Source: Cohnella rhizosphaerae
GTDB lineage: Bacteria > Bacillota > Bacilli > Paenibacillales > Paenibacillaceae
Direction of reading: 5' to 3'
DNA: 64,000 nucleotides
Assembly (NCBI RefSeq): GCF_029525575.1
Contig: NZ_JAPDIA010000003.1
Location: 248,001-312,000, forward strand
Shown in pieces: positions 46,358-55,940 of this stretch; position 1 is the first letter of the stretch; each line of letters starts with the position of its first letter. The position numbers and the translations under genes were made by a program. The notes below the pieces were generated by a model. The model saw nothing but the letters and a program-made list of their open reading frames with translations. It was not told where the DNA came from and ran no database searches.

Positions 46358-46490
46358 ACGCTTAATTTCCGGTTGCAATGTCCGGAAAGCGGGGGGAACC
46401 CAGTCAAGTGGGGCGAATCGCTTCGTATGAAGTGTAGGGTACCATCTTACCCGAGTCCGTCAGCTAACCTCGTCAGCAGTAGATGGGTCT
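46358..46490 (+). promoter_or_regulatory. c-di-AMP riboswitch (ydaO/yuaA type)
   Basis: Conserved blocks in order: GGAAAGCGGGGGGAACCCA (46383-46402), GTGGGGCGAATCGC (about 46408-46421), AGGGTA (46436-46441), CTTACCCGAGTCCGTCAGCT then AACCTCGTCAGCAG (46446-46479). This is the ydaO consensus. It is followed by a terminator hairpin, so it acts at transcription termination: c-di-AMP binding is expected to switch the downstream gene off. Confidence 0.88.
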
Positions 46491-46519
46491 ATATTTTGCT
46501 TTTCTTTAAAGGTGAATCC

Positions 46520-46546
46520 AAGACCCTGTTTCCTCAGGGTCTTTTT
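46520..46546 (+). terminator. Riboswitch-controlled terminator
   Basis: AAGACCCTG (46520-46528) pairs with CAGGGTCTT (46535-46543), followed by TTT. It lies between the riboswitch and the KamA-like gene. Confidence 0.8.
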
Positions 46547-46665
46547 GCGTTTTTCGGACCCTGCTGGCACTCATCATCGGACTGGTTCAATACAGGAGAG
46601 AGGAGGCTTCCTACATTGCCGTTTCACACGAATCCCCAGTAGAACGCGAAAAGGAGAGTGCTCAA

Positions 46666-47784
46666 ATGGCGAAGGCAAAATACATAACGGACATTCGCAA
46701 AATCGAAGCGATTCCCGAATGGGAAAGGGAGCAATTGAAGCCCATCACGGACAAGTACGTGTTTCGCGTGAACGATTATTACCTGAACCTGATCGACTGG
46801 AACGACCCGGAGGACCCGCTCCGCAAGCTCGTCATTCCGAATACGGGCGAATTGAAGGAGTACGGCCGTTGGGACGCATCGGACGAAGAAGCGAACTACG
46901 TCGTGCCGGGCTGCCAGCATAAATACGGCACGACGGCGCTGCTTATCGTCTCTGAGGTGTGCGGCGCTTATTGCCGGTATTGCTTCCGCAAACGATTGTT
47001 CCGCAACGACGTCAAGGAGGCCGTGTCGGATGTGTCGCAGGGCATCGAATATATCGCGAGCCATCCGGAGATCAACAATGTGCTGCTGACCGGCGGGGAC
47101 AGTCTGATTCTGGCGACGGCCAAGCTGAGGCTCATCGTCGAACGTTTGCGGGAAATCGAGCATGTGAAGATCATCCGGTTCGGGTCGAAGATTCCGGTCT
47201 TCAATCCGATGCGAATCTACGAGGACCCGGAGCTGCTGGCGCTCATCCGCATGTATTCCACGGCAGAACGCCGAATCTACGTGATGGCTCATATCAACCA
47301 TCCGCGCGAGATCACGGCCGAAGCCAAGCGGGGATTTGAGGCGCTTCATCAAGCCGGCGCCATCGTCGTGAACCAGACGCCCGTGCTGCGCGGCATTAAC
47401 GACGACCCCGGCGTGCTCGGCGAGCTGCTCGACAAGCTCTCCTGGGCGGGCGTCACCCCGTACTACTTTTTCGTCAACCGTCCGGTCGCCGGCAATCGGG
47501 ACTTTGTCCTTCCGCTGCAGCGCGTCTATGAACTGGTGGAGCAAGCCAAAGCCAGAACGTCCGGGCTTGGCAAGAGAGTGCGGCTGTCCATGAGCCACTC
47601 CTCCGGGAAAATCGAAGTGCTTGCGATCCAGGATGGCAAAGCTTATCTGAAATACCACCAATCCCGGGAAGGGCGTTACGGTACGTTCATGGTACTGGAT
47701 TGTCCGCCCGACGCCGCGTGGTTCGACGACTTGCCAGGCAGCGAGTCGCATTGGAGCAAGACGGGCGTGGCCGGGAATGCGTGA
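46666..47784 (+). CDS. KamA family radical SAM protein (lysine 2,3-aminomutase-like)
   Basis: 372 residues. CGAYCRYCFRKRLF holds the CxxxCxxC [4Fe-4S]/SAM motif; VLLTGGDSL and FNPMRIYEDPEL follow, and lysine 2,3-aminomutase-like features continue to the C-terminus. Shorter than clostridial KamA, so it may be a KamA-like enzyme of altered specificity. Controlled by a c-di-AMP riboswitch and placed just after the ectoine operon; in archaea and some bacteria, KamA products lead to N-epsilon-acetyl-beta-lysine, an osmolyte. No acetyltransferase (AblB) is visible beside it. AAAAGGAGAG precedes the ATG. Confidence 0.85.
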   Translation: MAKAKYITDIRKIEAIPEWEREQLKPITDKYVFRVNDYYLNLIDWNDPEDPLRKLVIPNTGELKEYGRWDASDEEANYVVPGCQHKYGTTALLIVSEVCGAYCRYCFRKRLFRNDVKEAVSDVSQGIEYIASHPEINNVLLTGGDSLILATAKLRLIVERLREIEHVKIIRFGSKIPVFNPMRIYEDPELLALIRMYSTAERRIYVMAHINHPREITAEAKRGFEALHQAGAIVVNQTPVLRGINDDPGVLGELLDKLSWAGVTPYYFFVNRPVAGNRDFVLPLQRVYELVEQAKARTSGLGKRVRLSMSHSSGKIEVLAIQDGKAYLKYHQSREGRYGTFMVLDCPPDAAWFDDLPGSESHWSKTGVAGNA

Positions 47785-48215
47785 CGGCCGGCATGTCCGA
47801 TTCCTCGTATCCGCGCCGAATCAGGACGGCCGATCGTTCGTCAAACAGTTGATTCGGCGAGAGTTGCCCTATGCCCTGCTCACGAACAACAAGAAGGAGA
47901 AAAGCAGGCTCCAGCGGTTCAAGCAAGCGCAGCTGGTGCAGGTGAAGACGGCCGAGCCCGACACCTGGCGACCGCCGGATCTCGATGCCGATCTGATCGT
48001 CATCTTCGAGAGAAGTCCGGCGCTTACTTGGCGGTACGTTCAGTATTGCCGGGCATGGACCGAGAGTCCGATCCATATTTTTACCCGCCGGGACAGCTTC
48101 ATTTCCAAGCGGAGAGGGATGGATATCCGGGTTCATCAACACGTCGCGGAGCTCGATGCCGCCTACCTGGATACGAGGATCGATTTTTTTTATGGGCGAT
48201 CTGCTTGGAACTTGA
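47777..48215 (+). CDS. Hypothetical protein overlapping the KamA-like gene
   Basis: About 145 residues after dropping one T at 48184-48191 (new end RIDFFMGDLLGT). Overlaps the KamA-like gene by 8 bp, so it is translationally coupled. Small soluble alpha/beta protein (HVRFLVSAPNQDGRSFVKQL; DADLIVIFERSPALTWRYVQ). I do not recognise a family. Being coupled, it should share c-di-AMP control. Confidence 0.6.
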
Positions 48216-48243
48216 CGAGCTGTCCGGCATGACCTCGCGAAGG

Positions 48244-48280
48244 CGCCTGCCCGCAGCCCGCTTTGGGCTGCGGGCAGGCG
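48244..48280 (+). terminator. Perfect 16-bp stem hairpin, probable terminator
   Basis: 48244-48259 pairs perfectly with 48265-48280 around a 5-base loop. The T tract after it is short. It separates the KamA unit from the convergent ligase gene. Confidence 0.6.
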
Positions 48281-48303
48281 TTCTCGGGTTTGCGGGCGTA
48301 TTT

Positions 48304-49254
48304 TCATGTCGTCGCCTGATCGATCGTACATTCGGTCGGGACCATCGTTTCCATCATGCTCTGGATGCTCGAATGGCGCATCGTTTTTCCCGGCGTCCAC
48401 TCCAGGAATTGAACTTTGACGACGAACTGCGGTCGGACCCAAGTCGCCTCTTCGTGCCGTTCCGGGATATTCGCAAAGGGCGAGCGCGGGACGATGAAGG
48501 GCTGGACTTTCCGCGTGAGTTCCTGCCATTGGGCGCCGGTCAGCTTTCCCGTTCCCGAATGACCGATATAAATGAACGAATCTTGCGCGTAAACCCCCAG
48601 CAAAAGCGCATTGACCGTATCCCCTCGATACGTCACGCCGCCGATGGCGGCATATAAATCTTGGTTTAACTTTCGCTTTAGCCATCGCGCGTCCTTGCCG
48701 TTCACCGCATAGCTGCTGTCCAGGTTTTTAGCGACGATGCCCTCCATGCCGTGCGCCTTCATGAGCTCGAACAACGCATCGCCGCCGGGAAAGTTTTCGA
48801 CGGGCTGCACCTTATCGTTGGGCTTGATGACTTGATTCAACAACGCCTGTCTTCGCCTTAGACTTTCCGAAGTCACCCAGCTGCCGTTTAGATATAGAAG
48901 GTCGAAGACCATGTAGGTCACGGGCACTTCAGCGATCGCTGCCGCGATGCTTTGCTGTTTTCGAAGACGATCGCGCTTCATGATTTCATGGAAGGACGGT
49001 TTCTTCTCGTCGAATGCGATGAGTTCCCCGTCTAAAATGAAAGACGAAGCCGAGCAATATTGAGCAAGCGATAGAAACTCGGGATACTGCAGCGTTCGGT
49101 CGTTCAGCCGGCGATTGACCAGGCGCGTGTTCGTGCCGTCGTAATAGGCGAGCATTCGAACGCCGTCCCATTTGATCTGCGATATCCAATGGTCCCCTTG
49201 CGGCGTTTTGTCTGTTAATATAGGCTCAAAGGGGATAACCGGGTCTAGCTTCAT
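48304..49254 (-). CDS. ATP-dependent DNA ligase (LigD/LigC-type)
   Basis: 316 residues. The adenylation Lys is in SQIKWDGVRML (motif I), motif III/IIIa is in TYMVFDLLYLNG, motif IV in EGIVAKNLDS, motif V in WLKRKLNQD; an OB-fold C-terminus follows (AQDSFIYIGHSGTGKLTGAQ). Stand-alone ligase without polymerase or Ku in the window; used in end joining or repair in Bacilli. ATG 49254 gives the usual family start. Confidence 0.9.
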   Translation of the reverse strand: MKLDPVIPFEPILTDKTPQGDHWISQIKWDGVRMLAYYDGTNTRLVNRRLNDRTLQYPEFLSLAQYCSASSFILDGELIAFDEKKPSFHEIMKRDRLRKQQSIAAAIAEVPVTYMVFDLLYLNGSWVTSESLRRRQALLNQVIKPNDKVQPVENFPGGDALFELMKAHGMEGIVAKNLDSSYAVNGKDARWLKRKLNQDLYAAIGGVTYRGDTVNALLLGVYAQDSFIYIGHSGTGKLTGAQWQELTRKVQPFIVPRSPFANIPERHEEATWVRPQFVVKVQFLEWTPGKTMRHSSIQSMMETMVPTECTIDQATT

Positions 49255-49328
49255 GGTTCTTGTCCCTTTCTGCGGGTCGTTAGCGCGTAGTATGGCCATT
49301 TGTAAAAGTCGGAATACGAGGTGAGCAT

Positions 49329-49811
49329 TTGAAACGCGGGTATAAGTCTTTCGTTTTGATGTTGGTTATTTTATTGTTCGCCAGTGCCTGCGCTTCGAAA
49401 AAAGAAAATGCTCACGCGCACGAGCATACGGACAACGATCTGCTGGAGACCACTTCGTCGTCGCAAGTACAGCCTGCTTTCTTGTCCGGTCAGCCGGATG
49501 AAGTCCGTACCGTGTACCGAATCGCGGCGGCCGCGAAGGATATTCTTCAATGGATCCCTTGCTATTGCGGCTGCGGTGAAAGCGCCGGTCACAGGAGCAA
49601 CTACAATTGCTTTATTCAGCAAACGAAGGACGACGGCTCGGTCGTATGGACCGATCATGGAACGCGCTGCGGGGTATGCTTGCAGATCGCCGTCCAATCC
49701 GCGCAGATGAAGCAAAAGGGCGCTTCGAACAAAGAGATCCGCGCCTTTATCGACGAGACGTATAAAACGGGATTCGGCAAACCTACGGATACGCCCATGC
49801 CGCCTGTATAA
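49329..49811 (+). CDS. PCYCGC-motif lipoprotein
   Basis: 160 residues. Lipoprotein signal (VLMLVILLFASAC), His-rich linker (HAHEHTD), then the domain named after its PCYCGC motif (ILQWIPCYCGCGESAGHRSN) and two more Cys (RCGVC). Probably binds a metal or takes part in redox on the cell surface. TTG start after GAGGTGAG. Confidence 0.85.
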   Translation: MKRGYKSFVLMLVILLFASACASKKENAHAHEHTDNDLLETTSSSQVQPAFLSGQPDEVRTVYRIAAAAKDILQWIPCYCGCGESAGHRSNYNCFIQQTKDDGSVVWTDHGTRCGVCLQIAVQSAQMKQKGASNKEIRAFIDETYKTGFGKPTDTPMPPV

Positions 49812-49863
49812 GGAAATCGCGCGAAGCCAAAATGAGGGCTTTTTTAATGTTTCTGCGAGAGGA

Positions 49864-50203
49864 GTGTGCGTTCGTTTGAAGAATTATACTACACAACGTA
49901 ATACAAAAATCTGTCGAACAAGGCGTGGAAGGGAGAAGCAAGTCCAATTGGAGTTGCCGCGCACATCCAGCTCGCAGGCGCTTGAAGGGACGAAGGTCGA
50001 GAAGGACGAGCTGCTCCCGGGCGATCTCGTCTTCTTTAATACGAGCGGCGCCGGGATTTCTCACGCCGGTATCTACGTGGGAGAGGGGGGCGTTCGCCCA
50101 TTCCTCGAGCAGCAAAGGCGTGACGATCAGCAAGCTGTCCGAAACCTATTATGCCAAACGCTATGTAACGGCCAGAAGGGTATCGACGGAGAAGTTCCTT
50201 TAA
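49864..50203 (+). pseudogene. NlpC/P60 hydrolase remnant lacking the catalytic cysteine
   Basis: The C-terminal half of an NlpC/P60 domain is clear: LPRTSSSQALEGTKVEKDEL, LLPGDLVFFNTSG, ISHAGIYVG with the catalytic His, and VTARRV at the end. The frame breaks at G6 (50085-50090). The first part of the domain, including the DCSxF catalytic Cys seen in the intact paralogue at 54066-54539, is missing, and the sequence before LPRTSS is unlike the family. I infer a decayed 5'-deleted copy. Confidence 0.7.
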
Positions 50204-50313
50204 TTTAATATTATGGCTCCAGACGCAAAAATGGCGCAAAATTGCGCTATTCTCGCATGCGTGCACTTCAGTCGTCCGCCGACGTGAGATAAATCAGATT
50301 GAGGTGATAGATC

Positions 50314-50739
50314 GTGAAGGTCAAAACCTTGCACTTGAACGAAGAAGGTTTGCTTCGGTTCCTGGGCTCCCTGGAAGCCAAGATCATGAGCTTGCTGTGG
50401 GAAAAGGGGCGGCTGACGATCAAACAAGCCCACGAGATCTTGAACCGGGCGGATCCGCTCTCTCTTACGACGGTCTTGACGGTCATGGTGCGACTGGCCG
50501 ATAAAGGGCTTCTTCATAAGGAATCGACCGGGGGCGGACGCAATCGGCTGACGTTTTTTACGCCTGTCCAGACGCGGGAGCAATTCATTACGGAACAGAC
50601 CAAGTCCGTAACCGACGGGTTAGTGGAAGACTTCGGATCTTTAATGGTCAGCCACCTCGTCGATAACCTGGATAAGGCGGATCCCGAGCTCATCGCGCGG
50701 CTGGAGAAGAAGCTGAGCGAGTTGAAGCAAAAGCCATGA
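50314..50739 (+). CDS. BlaI/MecI/CopY family transcriptional repressor
   Basis: 141 residues: winged helix (SLEAKIMSLLWEKGRLTIKQ; DPLSLTTVLTVMVRLADKGL) and dimerisation helices. GTG start after GAGGTGAT. Overlaps the M56 peptidase gene by 4 bp, the classical BlaI-BlaR1 arrangement. Confidence 0.92.
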   Translation: MKVKTLHLNEEGLLRFLGSLEAKIMSLLWEKGRLTIKQAHEILNRADPLSLTTVLTVMVRLADKGLLHKESTGGGRNRLTFFTPVQTREQFITEQTKSVTDGLVEDFGSLMVSHLVDNLDKADPELIARLEKKLSELKQKP

Positions 50740-51604
50740 ATTCATCGTCGACGAAGCTGCCGCGGACGCCTAAGATCGTGCTGGCCGTCTTCGGCGCGCT
50801 CGGCCTGTGGATGTTTGCCCAACTTAGCTACCTCCTCGTGCATCAAATGGCGGATGTGCCTGCAAGCCCCAATCTCGTACGTTTCTTGGTCGCCGCCTTC
50901 ACGGACGTGCTCGTCAATCATCATTTCTTCGAGATCGGCCTGAACGCGCTCATCGCTTATATGGGATGGACCCTCCTGGTCGAATCGATCCGATACGGCC
51001 GGGAACGACGACAGTGGTTGAGTTACATCGAGAAGCATTCGGTCCCGGCTTTGGAGAAGCGGCTGAATGAGCGGTTCGCCTTGGGGGCCGTCCGCATTCA
51101 AGTGATCTCGCATCCGTCCGACGTCGCGGTCGCCTTCGGCGGATGGCGTCCCCGGATCGTTTTATCGGACGCGCTGATCGCGCGCTTTCAAGCGAGCGAG
51201 TTGGAAGCCATCGTCTTGCACGAGTTTTTTCATTGTAAATTTCGGCATCCCCTGCAGCTGTTTGTGCTGCGTCTTGCGTCGAACATGCTGGCGTTCCTGC
51301 CGGTATTGAAGCAGCTCGTCCGTTATTACGGGATCTGGCTGGAGCTGCTGGCCGACCGATTCGTGATCTGCCGCACGGGAACCGAGTGGACGTTGGGGGC
51401 GGTGCTGCTGGACTTCGTAAAAAAGAGCCAGTCCCGGCATGCGGGGGAGACGCGGTTCCCTTCGCCAACGAGGCGATTAATTACCGCCTGCAGCAGCTGA
51501 TCGAGCCTGATTCGCCGCTTCGTATTCCGATCGCGACGAAGCGGTCGGTCGTGCTGTCGGCGATCGTCGTCCTCTTTACGTTCATGATTCTGATCTCCGT
51601 CTGA
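50736..51604 (+). CDS. BlaR1-like M56 family membrane metallopeptidase (frameshifted at 51443-51447)
   Basis: About 289 residues when one missing G is restored. Membrane helices near 15-35, 50-75 and at the C-terminal end (SVVLSAIVVLFTFMILISV), zinc motif HEFFHCKFRHP near residue 160. No penicillin-binding sensor domain is attached, so the signal sensed is unknown; the partner repressor is the overlapping BlaI-like gene. Confidence 0.87.
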
Positions 51605-51664
51605 AAAGCGTAAGCCAAAGAGCCCTGACGCTGCGAATCGCAGTGCCGGGGCTCTTTGCTTTGG

Positions 51665-53843
51665 CTAGGAACGCTTCTGAATCAAGATCGTCAAGCTGAC
51701 GAGGGTGACGAAGATCGTAGCGCCCATGTCGGACAGGATCGCGATCCACAGCGTCAGCCATCCGGGGATGGTGAGCAGCAAGGCGATCAGCTTCAGTCCG
51801 AGCGCCACGCTGATATTGAACCGGATGACCCGGTTCACCCTGCGCGCGATCCGGACCGCGGCCGGCAGCTTCCCGAGGTGATCCTGCATCAGGACGATAT
51901 CCGCCGTCTCGATGGCGCTGTCCGTTCCTTTGCCCATCGCGATGCCGAGTTGGGCGGAGGCCAGCGCAGGCGCGTCGTTGATGCCGTCTCCGATCATGCC
52001 GACCGTGCCCGTCGCGGCCAGTTCCTTCACCTTCGCGACTTTGTCCTCCGGCAGCAGGCCGCCGTAGTATTCGCTGACGCCGACCGCCTTCGCGACCTTT
52101 TCCGCCGTCTTCTGGTGATCGCCGGTCAGCATCACGGTGCGGCGGATGCCACTGCGGTGCAGCTCCCGGATCACGCCGGCGCTCTCCTCGCGAATCTCGT
52201 CGGCGATGCCGAACATGCCCAGCACGCTGCGCTCGTCGGCCAGCAGCACGAGCGTCAGACCGTCTTCCTTCAGGCTTTGGACGGCGTCGCGCACCTCTCC
52301 CGGGAAGGAGAGATGGGAGATGCTTTTCTCGTTGCCCAGCCAGTACTTGCGCCCTTCATAGTTGGCCGTGATCCCTTGGCCGGACACCGTCTGGATGTCG
52401 TCGGCTTCTCCGGCCGCGATGCCGAGCCGATCGATCTCCTTCATCACCGCTTTGGCCAGCGGGTGAATGGAAGCTTTCTCGATCGCGCCCGCGACCACAA
52501 AGAACTTCTCTTTATCGTATACGACGGTCTTTTCCACATGCGGTTCGCCTTTGGTCAACGTACCGGTCTTGTCGAAGGCGAGCGTGTCCAGCTTGCCCAG
52601 CTGTTCGAGGAAAACCCCGCCCTTCACCAGGATGCCGTTGCGCGCATTGCGCGTAATGCCGGATACGATCGCGATGGGGGGAGGAAAGGATCAGCGCGCA
52701 CGGGCAGCCGACGATCAGAACCGCCAGGCCTTGGTACAGCCACTTCTGCCAATCGCCTCCGAACAGCAGGGGCGGAACGAGAAGGACCAGCAGCGCAACA
52801 ATAATGATCAGCGGCGTATAATACTTCGAAAACTTGTTGATGAACAATTCCGTAGGCGTCTTGGTCTCCTGCGCCTCCTGGACCAGATGCAAAATTTTGG
52901 CCAGCGAGGAATCCTGGTAGGCTTTGTCGATGCGGACCTGGAGGACGCCCTCGTTATTGATGCTGCCGCCGAAAACCGGCTGTCCGTTCGATTTCTCCAC
53001 CGGGAGAGACTCGCCGGTTATCGCAGCTTCATTCACGGAGCTCTTGCCGCTGGTCACAGTGCCGTCGGAAGGGATCTTCTCGCCGGGTCTGACGATGACG
53101 ATGTCGCCGACCATCAGGCTGGCGATGGGGACGACGGTCTCGGTGCCGTTTTCCAGCCTGACGGCTTCTTTGGGCGCCACTTGAAGCAGCGTCTCCATCG
53201 ACTTGCGCGCCTTCTCCATGCCCATGCCCTCGAGCAGCTCGTTGAGCCCGAACAAGATGGCGACGAGCGTCGCTTCCTTCCAGTCTCCGATCGCCGCCGC
53301 CCCGATAAGGGCGATCGTCATGAGCGTATCGATGTTGAACTTGAGCTTCGCGAGATTTTTTAAGCCGCGCCAGAAGGTAGAGTACCCGCTGAGGAGCGAA
53401 GCGACGATATACAGCGCGATGGAAACGGCGGACGGCAGCATGTCCTGCGTCGACATGGTGCCGATGTACAGGACGGTCGAGATGCCCAGCAGCCAGACGA
53501 TTCGTTTGGTGCCGCCGGCACCGTGGTCATGGTCGTGATCGTGTCCATGGTCGTGGCCGTGATCTTGCCCGTGGTCGTGATCGTGTCCGTGGCCGTGATC
53601 GTGTCCATGGCCGTCATGCCCCTTTTTCGCCTGCTGTCCTTGACCCTTCGGAGTGAGTTCCAAAGAAGCGCCGTCCGATTTGAGGATTCGTCTAACCTGT
53701 TCAAGGTCGATCTGCTCATCCACCGTCAGTTTGCCGGAGTTATAGCTTAGCTTTGCCGTTTGCCCGTGCGTCAGCCGCTTGATTTCTTGTTCGAGCTCAT
53801 TCGTACAATTCGGACAGGACAATCCGTTTACCCGAAGCTCCAT
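51665..53843 (-). CDS. Zn/Cd/Pb-type P1B ATPase with His-rich N-terminal loop (frameshifted at 52676-52681)
   Basis: About 725 residues after dropping one base. The N-terminal heavy-metal-associated domain ([13 protein letters not shown]), a loop of alternating His/Asp/Gly of about 35 residues (about 75-110), six to eight membrane helices, the actuator [12 protein letters not shown] transmembrane metal motif, phosphorylation DKTGTLTKG and hinge [13 protein letters not shown]. Exports zinc, cadmium or lead; the His-rich loop favours zinc. An ArsR-type operator lies just upstream. Confidence 0.92.
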
Positions 53844-53871
53844 CGCTATGCAACTCCATTCTCAGCGCAAA

Positions 53872-53893
53872 CATATGAGTATATGCTCATATG
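53872..53893. promoter_or_regulatory. ArsR/CzrA-type operator upstream of the metal ATPase
   Basis: CATATGAG (53872-53879), 6 bp, CTCATATG (53886-53893): a perfect dyad, close to the 12-2-12 imperfect repeat bound by SmtB/CzrA/CadC repressors (TGA(N)nTCA core). It is 30-50 bp upstream of the ATPase start. No ArsR gene lies nearby. Confidence 0.65.
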
Positions 53894-54027
53894 ATATGCC
53901 GAATTAGGAAGAGTGTCAATCATTTCAAGCTAAATATGAACAATCGATCATGTATACCGTAAATATACTACATATCATAGTATTATTAAACAGCGGTGCT
54001 CGCCATAAACCTGCGCCCATGCCAAAA

Positions 54028-54053
54028 ACAAGAGGACCGCCATGTCCTCTTGT
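54028..54053 (-). terminator. Terminator of the NlpC/P60 gene
   Basis: ACAAGAGGAC (54028-54037), 6-base loop, GTCCTCTTGT (54044-54053), a perfect 10-bp stem with T-rich sequence on the minus-strand side. Confidence 0.75.
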
Positions 54054-54065
54054 TCGCTCGTACGC

Positions 54066-54539
54066 CTACAGTACTCTTCGCGCGGTCACGTACTTGGATT
54101 TCCAATACGATGTATTGATGCTGGAGAGGGCCACGCCCTTGCTTGAGCTGTGCAGCATTTTTCCGTTGCCTGCATAGATGCCGACATGGCTGATCCCTTT
54201 GCCGCTCGTGTTATAAAAGATCAGATCGCCGGTGCTGAGATAACCTTTCGTTACCTTCTTGCCTATCTTGGCTTGCGTGATCGAGGTGCGGGGAAGCTTG
54301 ACGCCATTCGATTTGAATATGTATTGGGTGAAGGAGGAGCAATCAAAAGCATAGGTGATGTTGGTCGGGGCGCCGAAGCGATAGGGCACGCCCAAGTATT
54401 TCGTTCCCGAGGCGATGACCTCTTTGGATGCGGGAGTCGCGGCCGCGGCGGTCGAGGTACGGGCGGAAAGGCCTGCCGTTGCGCCGATGGCGGCGCTCAG
54501 TGTGATGATGACGACTGCTTTTATTCTGGACCATTGCAT
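54066..54539 (-). CDS. NlpC/P60 family cell-wall hydrolase
   Basis: 157 residues. Signal peptide (AVVIITLSAAIGATAG ... AAAATPA), then the papain-like fold: GVPYRFGAPTNITYAFDCSS carries the Cys, HVGIYAGNGKMLHSSS the His. Cleaves gamma-D-glutamyl-diamino acid bonds in peptidoglycan. No extra binding domain, so it is a minimal secreted enzyme. C-di-AMP-controlled relatives exist, but no riboswitch precedes this one. Confidence 0.9.
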   Translation of the reverse strand: MQWSRIKAVVIITLSAAIGATAGLSARTSTAAAATPASKEVIASGTKYLGVPYRFGAPTNITYAFDCSSFTQYIFKSNGVKLPRTSITQAKIGKKVTKGYLSTGDLIFYNTSGKGISHVGIYAGNGKMLHSSSKGVALSSINTSYWKSKYVTARRVL

Positions 54540-54796
54540 AATCTGGGTGTTCCTCCTTGTCGTTTAATAAGGTTCACTCACCATATCACAAAATAAATGG
54601 AACCCCTTTTCCAATGAGAAGTCAGATTCGGACGTTGCCGGTTCGTTTGGCGATTTATGAAGCTTTGCTGATAATTCTTTAATGGGCGTTTCAAGCGAAT
54701 CGGACAGGAAACATTTAATTTTTCCGACTTTTTTTATCCTTGTTGCGTAAGTATTTGTATTATGATGAAAACAATACGAGGTTGGAGGTCGTCAAG

Positions 54797-55916
54797 ATGG
54801 GACTGTTCAGTTGGATTCGGGAAAGCGTGACGGGCGAAAAAGTGTGTCCGATCGAGCATCTGGAAAGCTATAGAAGGCTTGGCGAGCAGGTGTACGATCT
54901 TCATGTGGAGATGGCCGGCTGCGATCGGGGCCGGGCGCTCGCGTTTATGCAGGCCGCGCGCGCTTTGCAGACGATGGCCGATGCGCTTCTCGGCGATGCG
55001 CTCTCCAGCTTCGGCGGTCAGGCGAAGCCGGTCCCCGTCATCACCCACGACCAGGCGGATATATGGTACGGCAAAATACCCGATCTGATGATCGCGGCCC
55101 GGCAGGAGGCCGCTTTCGAGCGATCGGCCCGCATCGAGCTTCCGATCCGGTTGGGCCCGCAGCTGGAAGGCCCGCGCCCATGCCCGGTTGCGCATCTCGC
55201 CGGCCTGCGCCGCGCTGCCGAGCGGATGGATGAGATGACCAAAGAGGCGGTCGATGCGGCACGATCCCAAGGGGATCGCTTCAAGGCCGTGATCCTGTCC
55301 TATGAAGCGGCTCGAACGCGCAAGCAAGCGGGGGGACGCGATCGTAGGGAGCATATCGAGCGGCCGACGGGTGTCCGAGGAGACGCATGAGGATGCGGAG
55401 AAGCAATACTGGCTGGCGCTCACCGATTATTTGCTCGTCGCGCAAGGCTTAAAGGCACCGGAAGCCATCCAGTTCGACCTGCTGCCGGCTCCGGGCGACC
55501 GGTCCGGATTGCTGCGACGCCTGTGCAAGCTGGACTCCGACGATATTTGGAAAGTAACCTCGAGCAGCGCCAAAAGAGAAATTCAAAGGGCGGGCGAGTG
55601 GCAGCAGGCCGTCGATGATCTTCAAGAGCATTGGTCGGCTTGTCTCATCACGGAAGTGGAGCGAGAATACGAGATCACCGTTGAAGAGCTGCTCGAGCGC
55701 AATCTCATCGAGGAAAAAGGTTATTGGTACTGCTGTCCCTTTCCGTCCGTCTACCGCGTCCGCAACTCGACCCCTTCCGTTCAAATATTGGGAAGGACCG
55801 TTCCGCGAGGGCATGAGTTCGTACTGGAATACGGAGACGACGGCGCCCCCAGCAATTTTATATCGGCCGCTTCGTTTCACAAGGGCGCCGACCGCAAGTA
55901 TTGCGAGGATGAATGA
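54797..55916 (+). CDS. Uncharacterised protein with two related halves (frameshifted at 55330-55335)
   Basis: About 372 residues after dropping one G (joins TRKQAG to DAIVGSISSGRRVSEETHED). Helical. Two segments look related: VCPIEHLESYRRLGEQVYDL near residue 15 and PCPVAHLAGLRRAAERMDEM near residue 130, each starting with CPxxHL. A third cysteine pair is in GYWYCCPFPSVYRVR near the end. No signal peptide or family recognised. It directly precedes a PspA-like gene, so a membrane-stress role is one guess. Confidence 0.55.
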
Positions 55917-55940
55917 AGGTAAAGAAGGGGGCGACCCGCT

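Noticed and set aside
49864..50203. Functional NlpC/P60 hydrolase
   Set aside because: The segment that carries the catalytic Cys in this family is absent.
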